Below, piece after piece: positions 1-6,498 of a stretch of 64,000 bases of DNA. How positions within the stretch are numbered: position 1 is the stretch's first letter; every line of letters begins with the position of its first letter. The notes beneath the pieces were generated by a model. That model was given only the letters and a program-made list of their open reading frames with translations. It was not told where the DNA came from and made no database searches. The translations under genes and the position numbers were made by a program. This stretch comes from Candidatus Levyibacteriota bacterium (GTDB lineage Bacteria; Patescibacteria; Microgenomatia; Levybacterales; UBA12049), in NCBI GenBank assembly GCA_016186625.1, contig JACPLG010000003.1:107714-171713 (forward strand), given 5' to 3'.

Positions 1-8
1 TACGAACT

Positions 9-635
9 TTGATAAAAGGTTATAATCCCAAAGTTGACAGCGCTTTAGAAAAAGTCTCCGGTGCTTTGTCTGATCTTGAAAAGCTTAAGGAAGGAGAAAT
101 AATTGAACTTAGCGCTCAACATTTACCCGAAAATTCGGAAGAAGAGAAGGAAAGAAAAAAGAAACTTTTAGCTTTTATTCGTTATTGGAAAGATTTAACT
201 TCAGAAGTTGAAAGAGTTAGAAATGAGCTTTCTTCGCAAAACAACCAAAGCCCGTCCCAACAAGTCTCTGCTTTTGGAAAAATTGTCAAACTTGCAAAAG
301 GACCATTTGGGGCAGTTACAATTGCTGCAGTTGCTATCGTTGCCGTACTGGGATTTATTAATTTTCAAAAACCACCGGAAACGGTTCAGAATCAAGCGAT
401 CGATGAAAGTCCAAAACAAAAGATCCAAGTTATTGTAGTAGATGACAAAAAAATTCCTTTAAGCGAAGTTAGATCTGCAACTGGGAGTGAATGTGAAGGA
501 AAAGCCCATTACCATGCAAGGGAGAATGGTGTTGCTGTGGCAATTGATGGAACGCAAGTCGTTGATCCAAATCCAACAAGCTGCGGCTATGGAAAAGTGG
601 AAGAAGTTAAGATTGAAGAAATAGAACAACCCTAA
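9..635 (+). CDS. Orphan single-span membrane protein with C-terminal HYHA...CGYG domain (possibly 5'-truncated)
   Basis: The frame is open to the left window edge, so the TTG at 9 may not be the true start and the gene may be partial. About 96 N-terminal residues are charged and helix-prone (rich in E/K/L), followed by one transmembrane segment around residues 97-119 and a C-terminal domain of about 75 residues. That domain carries two cysteines and a His cluster in the pattern GSECEGKAHYHA, then DGTQVVDPNP and SCGYGK. The predicted arrangement is N-in with the Cys/His domain outside. The paired Cys and HxH could hold a disulfide or a metal. I do not recognise a named family. The next gene, a peroxiredoxin-like protein, has its own promoter. 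Confidence 0.65.
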   Translation: MIKGYNPKVDSALEKVSGALSDLEKLKEGEIIELSAQHLPENSEEEKERKKKLLAFIRYWKDLTSEVERVRNELSSQNNQSPSQQVSAFGKIVKLAKGPFGAVTIAAVAIVAVLGFINFQKPPETVQNQAIDESPKQKIQVIVVDDKKIPLSEVRSATGSECEGKAHYHARENGVAVAIDGTQVVDPNPTSCGYGKVEEVKIEEIEQP

Positions 636-643
636 ACTTCTGC

Positions 644-649
644 TATAAT
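644..649 (+). promoter_or_regulatory. Extended -10 box (TGCTATAAT) of the peroxiredoxin-like gene
   Basis: TATAAT preceded by TGC, with exactly 6 nt between the box and the ATG at 656. Transcription would start at or next to the start codon, giving a leaderless mRNA; no Shine-Dalgarno sequence is present. Confidence 0.7.
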
Positions 650-655
650 TTATGT

Positions 656-1231
656 ATGGCAGTAACATCTACAATGCTTCCGCTTGGCACAAAGGCACCG
701 GATTTTAGTTTACCTGATGTTGTTTCAAATAAAACTGTAAACCTTGAAATCTTTAACGATAAAAAAGCACTTCTTGTTATGTTCATTTGTCGCCATTGTC
801 CATATGTAAAACATGTCCAAAATGAAATAGCAAAAATCGGAAAAGATTATGAGGATAAAGATTTGGGGATTGTCGCAATTAGTGCAAATGATGTTTCGGT
901 TTATCCTGAAGACGGGCCGCAAAGTTTGAAAGAAATGGCAGATGAGTTAGGGTTTACTTTTCCCTATTTATATGATGAAGCACAAGAGGTTGCAAAAGCA
1001 TACACTGCAGCTTGTACTCCGGATTTGTTTTTGTTCGATCATGATAGAAAATTAGTTTATAGAGGACAACTCGATGGGAGTCGGCCAGGCAATAACGAAC
1101 CTGTAACTGGAAAAGATATAAGAGCGGCAATTGATGCGGTGCTTAATGATAGTGAAGTTTCAAAAGGCCAAAAACCGAGCATGGGCTGCAGCATTAAATG
1201 GAAGATCGGTAATGAACCTTCGTATTTCTAA
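656..1231 (+). CDS. Thioredoxin-fold redoxin, PRX-like (AhpC/TSA-related)
   Basis: A 191-residue thioredoxin-fold protein. The N-terminus has the peroxiredoxin-like block with APDFSLPD near residue 15. The active site is CRHCPYVKHVQ (about residues 45-55), a CxxC form characteristic of the PRX_like1 thioredoxin-family proteins. Later the TPDLFLFD segment supplies the expected cis-Pro region. It has no signal peptide, so it is probably cytosolic and reduces disulfides or peroxides. The start is set by the leaderless promoter 6 nt upstream. It converges with the slipin gene, with only 9 bp between the two stops. The exact substrate cannot be told from sequence. Confidence 0.85.
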   Translation: MAVTSTMLPLGTKAPDFSLPDVVSNKTVNLEIFNDKKALLVMFICRHCPYVKHVQNEIAKIGKDYEDKDLGIVAISANDVSVYPEDGPQSLKEMADELGFTFPYLYDEAQEVAKAYTAACTPDLFLFDHDRKLVYRGQLDGSRPGNNEPVTGKDIRAAIDAVLNDSEVSKGQKPSMGCSIKWKIGNEPSYF

Positions 1232-1240
1232 AGAACTAAT

Positions 1241-2002
1241 TTATTTGTATTTTTTAATCAGTCCTTCAAAAGCGCGGAGCACTTCAAGAGGAGTTACGAA
1301 AACTATAGTGTTACTTTTGTCGGATGATAATTCCGAAAGAGTCTGCAGAGTACGGACGTGGAGACCTCCTGTAGTTTTGGCAAGCCTTCCAGCTGCAATA
1401 GCAATATTTTCCGCTGCTGCTTTTTCTCCTTCAGCCCGAATAACAATTGCCCGGCGCTCCCTTTCTGCTTCAGCCTGGCGTGCTATAACTCTTTTCATCT
1501 CTTCTGGCAAAATAATATCTTTTAACTCCACTGACTCTACCTTAATACCCCATGGATCTGTAGCCCTATCTATAATTGTCTGAATTTTTTTGGCAACTTG
1601 ATCGCGCTTTGAGAGTAAATCGTCAAGAGAAGTTTCTCCAATTACATTTCTCATAGTTGTTTGAGCCAGCTGGGACACTGCATAAAAGAAATCCTCTACC
1701 TGCAAAACCGCCTTTTTTGCCTGATCTACGCGGTAATAAATGACAGCATTAACGCGGGCTGAAACATTATCCCGAGTGATTGCTTCCTGATCCGGAACGT
1801 CTACTGCCTTTACCCTGATGTCAATTCTTTGCCAGCCTTCTATAATAGGCCAAACAATTCTCCATCCGGGAACCATCTCGTCTCGAAATTTTCCAAAGCG
1901 GAAGCGGACTCCGCGCTCATATTGATTAACCTGTTTTATAGAGGGAATAAGAATTACCAAGAAAAAGATAATAATCCCAAGTGAAAAGACTGCAAAATCC
2001 AT
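1241..2002 (-). CDS. Slipin (SPFH/band 7, stomatin-like membrane protein)
   Basis: 253 residues. One N-terminal hydrophobic segment (residues 4-22) is followed by a complete SPFH/prohibitin-homology domain, with QYERGVRFRFGKF and later QAEAERERRAIVIRAEGEKAAAENI, the coiled-coil typical of bacterial slipins. Family members form oligomeric rings on the inner membrane and scaffold proteases or microdomains. No NfeD-like partner protease is next to it. The TATACT box lies 6 nt before the ATG, implying a leaderless transcript. Length is normal for the family. Confidence 0.9.
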   Translation of the reverse strand: MDFAVFSLGIIIFFLVILIPSIKQVNQYERGVRFRFGKFRDEMVPGWRIVWPIIEGWQRIDIRVKAVDVPDQEAITRDNVSARVNAVIYYRVDQAKKAVLQVEDFFYAVSQLAQTTMRNVIGETSLDDLLSKRDQVAKKIQTIIDRATDPWGIKVESVELKDIILPEEMKRVIARQAEAERERRAIVIRAEGEKAAAENIAIAAGRLAKTTGGLHVRTLQTLSELSSDKSNTIVFVTPLEVLRAFEGLIKKYK

Positions 2003-2008
2003 TTGGGA

Positions 2009-2014
2009 AGTATA
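2009..2014 (-). promoter_or_regulatory. -10 box (TATACT) of the slipin gene
   Basis: On the minus strand TATACT is separated from the ATG at 2002 by exactly 6 nt, the spacing shared by many leaderless starts in this window. Confidence 0.55.
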
Positions 2015-2073
2015 TTACATCAAAACATTTACATTATCAAATTAAGAAAACAGATTTTGAAATTTCTATTCTC

Positions 2074-2088
2074 TGCTATAATTGCCCC
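2074..2088 (+). repeat. TGCTATAATTGCCCC element, copy 1
   Basis: First of six same-orientation copies between 2.07 and 4.42 kb. Its CCCC ends 3 bp before the stop codon of the convergent PIN toxin gene, and no plus-strand gene starts nearby, so it is not an evident working promoter. Copies 1, 2 and 4 share 17 bp, TC plus the 15-mer. Confidence 0.8.
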
Positions 2089-2091
2089 GGT

Positions 2092-2529
2092 TTATTGCTT
2101 TATATACCTTTCTATTTCTTTTAGAAAATCATCCGGTGTTAGAATTTCTATTTGACGAAAGGTTTTCAATGTTAATAAATCACTATCTCCTGTTACAATA
2201 AAGCCAGATTTACCTTCAATTGCTGCTTCAAGTACTCTATTGTCGTCCTCATCTTCAAGGATATAAATAATTTCATCTGGATGGATAATTTTAAAATGTT
2301 TTTTTATGATTTTTTCTAACTGCTTGACTCTGATCAGCTCAAAATTAAATTTTTTGGTTAAAGTTTCTGTTAATTCAGCAAGGAGCACTGGAGAACTTAT
2401 CCCAATAATTTGTTTTTCTAAAATGAGGCTATAAACTTGTTCTGGTTTTCCGCCAAATACTAGAGCGGAGATAATAACATTTGTGTCGAGGACTGCTTTA
2501 GGAGGCTTTTTTACCATGCCTAAATTCAT
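2092..2529 (-). CDS. PIN-domain putative toxin (type II toxin-antitoxin, COG1569-like)
   Basis: 145 residues with the PIN-family signature VLDTNVIISALVFGG near the N-terminus (first catalytic Asp), a conserved Glu region in the middle, and EDEDDNRVLEAA followed by GDSDLL, supplying further acidic metal-binding residues. PIN toxins are Mg-dependent RNases. The gene follows and overlaps the RHH gene by about 30 bp (about 20 bp if the Met at codon 5 is used), the normal antitoxin-toxin order. The stop codon is 3 bp from repeat copy 1. Confidence 0.85.
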   Translation of the reverse strand: MNLGMVKKPPKAVLDTNVIISALVFGGKPEQVYSLILEKQIIGISSPVLLAELTETLTKKFNFELIRVKQLEKIIKKHFKIIHPDEIIYILEDEDDNRVLEAAIEGKSGFIVTGDSDLLTLKTFRQIEILTPDDFLKEIERYIKQ

Positions 2530-2749
2530 AAACGATCTTATTTACTTCCTTTTCGCTTTTAATCCCCATTTTTTTACCAACTTTTTTGCCATAGTCTAAA
2601 AGATCATTCCATTCCTGCCTGTCTTGCAAATAAACTCTTAAAGCCTCACGAATTAGCTCGCTTCTGTTGCGATATTCTTTTTTAGCAAGAATGTCTACTC
2701 TTTTGACTAAGTCTTTTGGAAGAGCAATGTTTAATGTTTGTGTTGCCAT
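2498..2749 (-). CDS. Ribbon-helix-helix (CopG/ParD-like) antitoxin
   Basis: The first 45 residues form an RHH DNA-binding domain (TQTLNIALPKDLVKRVDILAK, then NRSELIREALRVYL), followed by a charged C-terminal tail that would wrap the PIN toxin. The ATG at 2749 is preferred to an in-frame TTG two codons earlier, because the -10 box TACAAT lies 8 nt before that ATG. The pair is presumably autoregulated through the palindrome covering the -10. Confidence 0.85.
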   Translation of the reverse strand: MATQTLNIALPKDLVKRVDILAKKEYRNRSELIREALRVYLQDRQEWNDLLDYGKKVGKKMGIKSEKEVNKIVYEFRHGKKAS

Positions 2750-2750
2750 A

Positions 2751-2786
2751 TACAAATATTGTATGTAATTGATATATCTTTGTCAA
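2751..2786 (-). promoter_or_regulatory. Promoter and putative operator of the RHH/PIN module
   Basis: On the minus strand: TTGACA, a 17-nt spacer, then TACAAT. The palindrome TACAA-ATA-TTGTA (2751-2763) overlaps the -10 and the transcription start, a usual position for an RHH autorepressor operator. Confidence 0.6.
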
Positions 2787-2804
2787 CACTCAAAAACCAT
2801 CATC

Positions 2805-2819
2805 TGCTATAATTGCCCC
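2805..2819 (+). repeat. TGCTATAATTGCCCC element, copy 2
   Basis: Lies between the divergent PIN/RHH and BrnT-like modules, about 50 bp upstream of the TTGACA of the BrnT-like gene, whose own -10 is elsewhere. Copy 2 and copy 4 also share CAAAAACC some 10-20 bp upstream. Confidence 0.8.
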
Positions 2820-2869
2820 AAATTGCAAACAGCCCATTTTGCACTATTTAATCTCCCAGAATAATTGTA

Positions 2870-2897
2870 TTGACAAAGTATGTACAGTTAGTATAAT
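2870..2897 (+). promoter_or_regulatory. Sigma-70 promoter of the BrnT-like/antitoxin operon
   Basis: TTGACA (2870-2875), 16-nt spacer, TATAAT (2892-2897). The GTG start at 2904 follows after exactly 6 nt, so the transcript is expected to be leaderless with a GTG start. Confidence 0.7.
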
Positions 2898-2903
2898 ATG
2901 TAA

Positions 2904-3185
2904 GTGAAATATAAGTTTGATTATTCGCTAGAGAAAGATTTAATTCTTAAAGAATCAAGAGGTGTTAGCTTTAGAGAAGTAATTCAAGCATACAGAACTG
3001 GGAAAAAGCTTGCTGACTATGAAAACAAAAGCAAAAAACACCCTAATCAAAGACTTTTAATTGTTAATATCAAAGGCTATGCATACGTTACGCCATATGT
3101 TATAGATGAAAAAAGGAAAAGAGTATTTTTAAAAACTGTATATCCAAGCAGCAAATTAACTAAGGAGTACATAAAAAAATTATGA
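2904..3185 (+). CDS. BrnT-like toxin
   Basis: 93 residues. The layout resembles BrnT RNase-fold toxins: an N-terminal FDYSLEKD segment, then RGVSFREVIQAY, a central beta-strand block (RLLIVNIKGYAYVTPYVID) and a C-terminal LKTVYPSSKLTKEYI. The family cleaves RNA and is neutralised by a CopG/BrnA-type antitoxin, here encoded immediately downstream with a 4-bp ATGA overlap. The toxin-first order is typical for brnTA. The GTG start is fixed by the promoter. Family assignment rests on fold pattern, not an alignment. Confidence 0.65.
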   Translation: MKYKFDYSLEKDLILKESRGVSFREVIQAYRTGKKLADYENKSKKHPNQRLLIVNIKGYAYVTPYVIDEKRKRVFLKTVYPSSKLTKEYIKKL

Positions 3186-3490
3186 AAAAGAAAAAATTTG
3201 ATCCATTTAAAAATCTTAAACTAGATAAATACGAACAGGAAATAGAAGATGCTCTTGAAAGAGAGGAATTTGTTCCTGTAGAAGACTCTTCGGAAATTAA
3301 TAAAATATTGACAGAGGCTGCAAAAAATTATACCGAGCTTGAAAACAGCAAGAGTATAACTTTAAGAATTAAAAATATAGATCTAATAAAATTAAAAGCA
3401 AAAGCCGCAAGAAATAAAATTCCCTATCAGACTCTTATAAATTTACTTATAAAAGAATACACAGAAGGCAAAACAAAAATATCATTGTAA
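3182..3490 (+). CDS. CopG/BrnA-like antitoxin
   Basis: 102 residues. The N-terminal half is highly charged. The C-terminal half (SITLRIKNIDLIKLKAKAA, then IPYQTLINLLIKEYTEGK) matches the RHH-like motif in which IPYQTLI is a hallmark of CopG-type antitoxins paired with BrnT-like toxins. Unlike classical RHH antitoxins the DNA-binding part is C-terminal. It overlaps the toxin stop by 4 bp, indicating translational coupling. Confidence 0.7.
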   Translation: MKKKKFDPFKNLKLDKYEQEIEDALEREEFVPVEDSSEINKILTEAAKNYTELENSKSITLRIKNIDLIKLKAKAARNKIPYQTLINLLIKEYTEGKTKISL

Positions 3491-3729
3491 ATTCCTCAAT
3501 TCTCATAGTTTGAAAAGGTGAGGGGTGCTTGCCCTGTTTACCCTGAACACTTGGAGGGAGCAATGCCGAAGGGTTTACGCAGAGCGAAAGTGGGGTGCTT
3601 GCCCTGAGCAATGCCGAAGGACTATAATTGCCCCAATGAATAATAGAATCTTGCTTCCCACATTCCAAGTGGGAAGGTACATTCAGACACCAAAAACCCT
3701 AAGCACAACTCTGCTATAATTGCCCCAGA
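3491..3729. repeat. Repeat-rich spacer between TA modules (repeat copies 3 and 4, REP fragments, hairpin)
   Basis: No convincing gene. It holds two related GC-richer blocks containing GGGGTGCTTGCCCTG (about 3523 and 3593) and two GCAATGCCGAAGG blocks, resembling dispersed CPR REP sequences. Repeat copy 3 (CTATAATTGCCCC, 3622-3634) is followed directly by an ATG and a 27-codon ORF (3637-3720) of doubtful reality, which contains the hairpin TTCCCAC-7 nt-GTGGGAA (3655-3675). Repeat copy 4 is at 3712-3726, ending 3 bp before the HicA stop. Confidence 0.6.
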
Positions 3730-3945
3730 TCATTTTAGTCTTAAGAATTCTTCTTCGCTAGACTCCGCTTGTTTGATTATGCCTCTTACTAGTCCTTTTT
3801 TGAGTTCTTTGGTGTGCATTGGAACAGGAATAATCTTCTTTGATTTGGGATTATACATAATAAGATGACTGCCGGTTTGTCTTTTCTTAATGTATCCGAG
3901 TTTTTGAAGAATTTTGACTATCTCTCTTGCTTTAAAACTAGCCAT
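3730..3945 (-). CDS. hicA: HicA toxin (mRNA interferase)
   Basis: 71 residues, the full length of a HicA toxin. The dsRBD-like fold is seen as REIVKILQKLGYIKKRQTGSH, with the catalytic His in the GSHLIMYNP motif and VPMHTKELKKGLVRGIIKQ. HicA cleaves mRNA when free of HicB. The ATG abuts the hicB stop with no gap. As with the PIN toxin, its stop lies 3 bp from a TGCTATAATTGCCCC copy. Confidence 0.93.
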   Translation of the reverse strand: MASFKAREIVKILQKLGYIKKRQTGSHLIMYNPKSKKIIPVPMHTKELKKGLVRGIIKQAESSEEEFLRLK

Positions 3946-4209
3946 TTATAGAGATACTGCTGGATTTTGTACGGAAATTTGCGTGATGACAACATTTGAC
4001 CCTTCTTGTGGAATTTCTTGCTTCTCTTCTTTAAGAACCTCTAAATACCCTTTCATAGCGTCTTTTATCATAGATACCGCTTCCTCAAAAGTCTCACCTT
4101 GACTTACACAGCCGGGAAGAGCTGGAACACTAACTACATAACCGCCTTCTTCAGCCGGTTCAAAAATAACAGTATATTTTAAGATTTTTTTAGAAAGAGA
4201 TTTAGCCAT
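3946..4209 (-). CDS. hicB: HicB antitoxin
   Basis: 87 residues. The degraded RNase H-like HicB domain is clear: YTVIFEPAEEGGYVVSVPALPGCVSQGETFEEA, then AMKGYLEVLKE. There is no obvious C-terminal RHH or HTH, so DNA binding by this antitoxin is uncertain. A TATAAT box at 4216-4221 (minus strand) lies 6 nt before the ATG, so the hicBA mRNA should be leaderless. Confidence 0.92.
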   Translation of the reverse strand: MAKSLSKKILKYTVIFEPAEEGGYVVSVPALPGCVSQGETFEEAVSMIKDAMKGYLEVLKEEKQEIPQEGSNVVITQISVQNPAVSL

Positions 4210-4215
4210 GCTCTA

Positions 4216-4221
4216 ATTATA
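4216..4221 (-). promoter_or_regulatory. -10 box (TATAAT) of hicBA
   Basis: TATAAT followed by 6 nt and the hicB ATG at 4209. No Shine-Dalgarno is present. Confidence 0.65.
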
Positions 4222-4448
4222 TCACACCCAAACCTTATCTTCCTTGCCCCTCGAAGCTTTTTGCGAAGTGGGGTGCTATAATTGCCCCCCAAAAAAAGCC
4301 CTAATGGATAATATACTTCATTACTTTAAAGTATTGAAGTATATAATAATTTTTCCCTTTTTCCTCGTAGCATTTCTGTTTACACTGAGTAAAACCGAAG
4401 TGCTATAATTGCCCCGGGGGTTATTAATAAAAAAAATGACCCCTGAAT
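4222..4448. repeat. Spacer with repeat copies 5 and 6
   Basis: No gene seen. Copies of TGCTATAATTGCCCC at 4274-4288 and 4401-4415 are preceded by REP-like fragments (CGAAGTGGGG and ACTGAG...ACCGAAG). An imperfect hairpin at about 4416-4444 pairs GGGGTTATT with AATGACCCC. Copy 6 could be the promoter of the membrane protein at 4449, but the start is 39 nt away. Confidence 0.6.
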
Positions 4449-4760
4449 ATGTTTAATTTCTTATCTGATTTAATCTATTTAATATTAGTTGGCTCAATAT
4501 CGCTATTAACAATAATAGTTACAAAAAATAGCTTGTCAAAAAAGATATTAGCAAAAGATCCCAAGGCATTACTTATCAATAATTCCTTAATTATCTTTGG
4601 AATTATATTAATAATTATTGTATTTATTAAATATTCGTGGATTGCTGGAATTACAACAATAACTATTGCTTTAATCATTTATATTATTATTGCTAGAATA
4701 TTAGCACGTGCTCTCGAGAAAAATTTATTTGAGTCTCATAAAAAAGAAGGGCAAGAGTAA
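4449..4760 (+). CDS. Small hydrophobic membrane protein, unknown
   Basis: 103 residues with about three transmembrane segments (residues 5-25, 38-58 and 62-85) and a short charged C-terminus. I recognise no family. No Shine-Dalgarno is seen. It lies next to repeat copy 6 at the end of the toxin-antitoxin island and may be the last cassette of that array; this is inference from position only. Confidence 0.5.
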   Translation: MFNFLSDLIYLILVGSISLLTIIVTKNSLSKKILAKDPKALLINNSLIIFGIILIIIVFIKYSWIAGITTITIALIIYIIIARILARALEKNLFESHKKEGQE

Positions 4761-4840
4761 ATTCTTCAAAACATCTATAAAAACTTGACTCCGAGGCTAA
4801 TGAATGGGAAAATGAGCGAGTATTATAGCTGTGGAATAAA

Positions 4841-5365
4841 ATGTTTGTTCCAAATATTAAAACCAAAAATAAATTATTCGTACTCTCTTTTTTATCCTTG
4901 ATGGCTATAATTATTTTTTTAAGTCTAAATAAAATGACAGTAAATTATAGGCTTTCGGCATTTCTAAGTTTAGCTGCAACTCTAACCTTTTTCTATACAT
5001 ATTTTAAAGAGGCAATATTTGATTGGCATGCTGATCCAAATAGTCAAACCATTAAAAAAATTAATGGTAAATTAGAAAAAACCTGGTTAGATAAACGAAA
5101 AGAATTGAAAGATAAAGAATCATTTATAAAAGATGCTCCTGCTGCTTGGGTGATTGAAGGATATATTCACGTGTTCCTAGGTTTAGCATTGGGCTGGTTT
5201 TTCTTTTGGATACTTTTAAATAGATTAAAATTTTTTGATGGAAAATTGGACCTCTCTTCATTAGGACTACCAGATCTAATTCTATTAATTGCTGGTTGGA
5301 TCGGAATAAATGGTAGATTACCAACTATTGCTCACGCTGTCCAAGAATGGTTTAAGAGAAGCTAA
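4841..5365 (+). CDS. Multi-pass membrane protein, unknown
   Basis: 174 residues. Two transmembrane segments lie at residues 11-30 and 37-55, then a charged loop containing FDWHADPNSQTIKKING and KTWLDKRKELKD, then hydrophobic segments at about 105-127 and 140-160. It ends in IAHAVQEWFKRS. A TATTAT box lies 15 nt upstream. No known family is recognised. The long hydrophilic loop between helix pairs would face the cytosol under the positive-inside rule. Confidence 0.55.
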   Translation: MFVPNIKTKNKLFVLSFLSLMAIIIFLSLNKMTVNYRLSAFLSLAATLTFFYTYFKEAIFDWHADPNSQTIKKINGKLEKTWLDKRKELKDKESFIKDAPAAWVIEGYIHVFLGLALGWFFFWILLNRLKFFDGKLDLSSLGLPDLILLIAGWIGINGRLPTIAHAVQEWFKRS

Positions 5366-5433
5366 TAAATTTTAGCATTCTGATATACTTTCTTCTTGTA
5401 ATCCCCGTAAAAGGATGTTATACTAGTATCAAC

Positions 5434-6213
5434 ATGCACGACATCAATCGCTTGCCACTATCTCAAATAAAACTATTGCTGCGTTTTTGGAATAATCCCA
5501 ATAAAATAGGATTTGCTGAGGGAAGAGAAGAGGGAGGTAGTGTAAAGGAATTAAACAAAAAGGGTCTGATTGAACCAGCAGGGAAAATAGGGCGTAGAGT
5601 TAGATGGAGATTAGTCACTGGTAAACTCAACAGTCGAGATATTGATGTAATGATTGGCTTAATCAAACACTCTCCAATTCCTGCCGAAGAGGAAAGCTTG
5701 ATAGTTGAGCTTATAGGGGAAGCAAAAGATCTAGCGATACTAATATCAAGAAATATAGGTACAAAAGGTTATCATTATTTTTTACAATCTTTTTTCTTGG
5801 TTCTTCGACAAATGGGCTATTTTTTTACTGAACACTCATCAACTATATTTCACTATAGCTCAGCTCTCTCTCAAGCCGAGGTAGAGATCTTGGAAAAAAT
5901 CAGAGATATTCGTGATGCAATAGGACACCGAGAATCTCGAAAGAATTTTCTAACAGCTAATATTAAACTAGTTGGAGGAATGTTTTTCAAAAATAACGAT
6001 GTAGAAATTCAATATGGTAGAAATAAAATTTATTTAGTGGGTGAGATTCTTGCGATACATAAAAAAATGAGAAAGCTTTTTTCTAGCGCAGACGAACTCG
6101 CTTTTTTAAGTAGAAGCTATGGATGGCAGTATGACGAAAAAGAACTCCGAGAAGCCGAAAAACAGTTGATAGAAAAACTCAAAAATCCAAAAGCTCTTAT
6201 AAATTTAGAATAG
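5434..6213 (+). CDS. Putative winged-helix plus HEPN-like domain protein
   Basis: 259 residues, no named family recognised. Residues 9-62 look like a winged helix: LSQIKLLLRFW, a turn, KELNKKGLIEPAG and a basic wing RRVRWRLV. The remainder is mostly helical. At R160-H165 the sequence RDAIGH fits the HEPN RNase signature R-[NDH]-x3-H, and a following strand pair (VEIQYGRNKIYLVGEILAIH) is compatible with HEPN-family proteins. A TGTTATACT extended -10 precedes the start by 9 nt. It sits beside the toxin-antitoxin island, which fits a defence or stress role. That function is inference. Confidence 0.55.
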   Translation: MHDINRLPLSQIKLLLRFWNNPNKIGFAEGREEGGSVKELNKKGLIEPAGKIGRRVRWRLVTGKLNSRDIDVMIGLIKHSPIPAEEESLIVELIGEAKDLAILISRNIGTKGYHYFLQSFFLVLRQMGYFFTEHSSTIFHYSSALSQAEVEILEKIRDIRDAIGHRESRKNFLTANIKLVGGMFFKNNDVEIQYGRNKIYLVGEILAIHKKMRKLFSSADELAFLSRSYGWQYDEKELREAEKQLIEKLKNPKALINLE

Positions 6214-6498
6214 TATTTTTTTAAAAACTAATTCTTACAAAGCTCTTGCATTATATTCCTTGACATGTATACAGGTCGCTTTGCTCCAATTTCTAATTTC
6301 TAGTTACTAATTTCTAATCAATTCCATACAGAATTTCTATTGATAATTTTTTAAGAATGTTTAGAATATAAATATGAAGAAAAGTGCCATGACAGAGGGC
6401 TGGAATTCATCTCTTAACAAACTCGCCCGATCTTTATACTGATTTGTGCTCAATTTTAGTCTATGCTAAGCTAAATACGGTTATTGTTTGCCTTGAGT
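6214..6498. other. Gene-free spacer with degenerate TTTCTAAT words
   Basis: 285 bp without a convincing gene. About 6287-6325 has repeated TTTCTAATTTCTA-type words, a pattern seen again in other gaps. A 22-codon ORF beginning at 6374 follows an AT-rich box but resembles nothing known and is not called. A TATGCT box at about 6461-6466 could serve the subtilase gene. Confidence 0.5.

Noticed and set aside
1131..1583. 150-codon plus-strand ORF opposite the slipin gene
   Set aside because: It is antisense to a clear SPFH protein with all family motifs, and its product has low-complexity composition without recognisable features.
3637..3720. 27-codon ORF right after repeat copy 3, with ideal TATAAT spacing
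   Set aside because: It consists of repeat and hairpin DNA and ends inside repeat copy 4; no protein-like features. Kept only as a note in the spacer entry.
2074..4415. CRISPR-like array from the repeated 15-mer
   Set aside because: Spacing is irregular (about 90-900 bp), spacers are genes, and no cas gene or leader is present.
6374..6442. 22-codon ORF (MKKSAMTEGWNSS...) in the 6.2-6.5 kb gap
   Set aside because: No SD, no clear promoter spacing and no resemblance to a known leader or relic.
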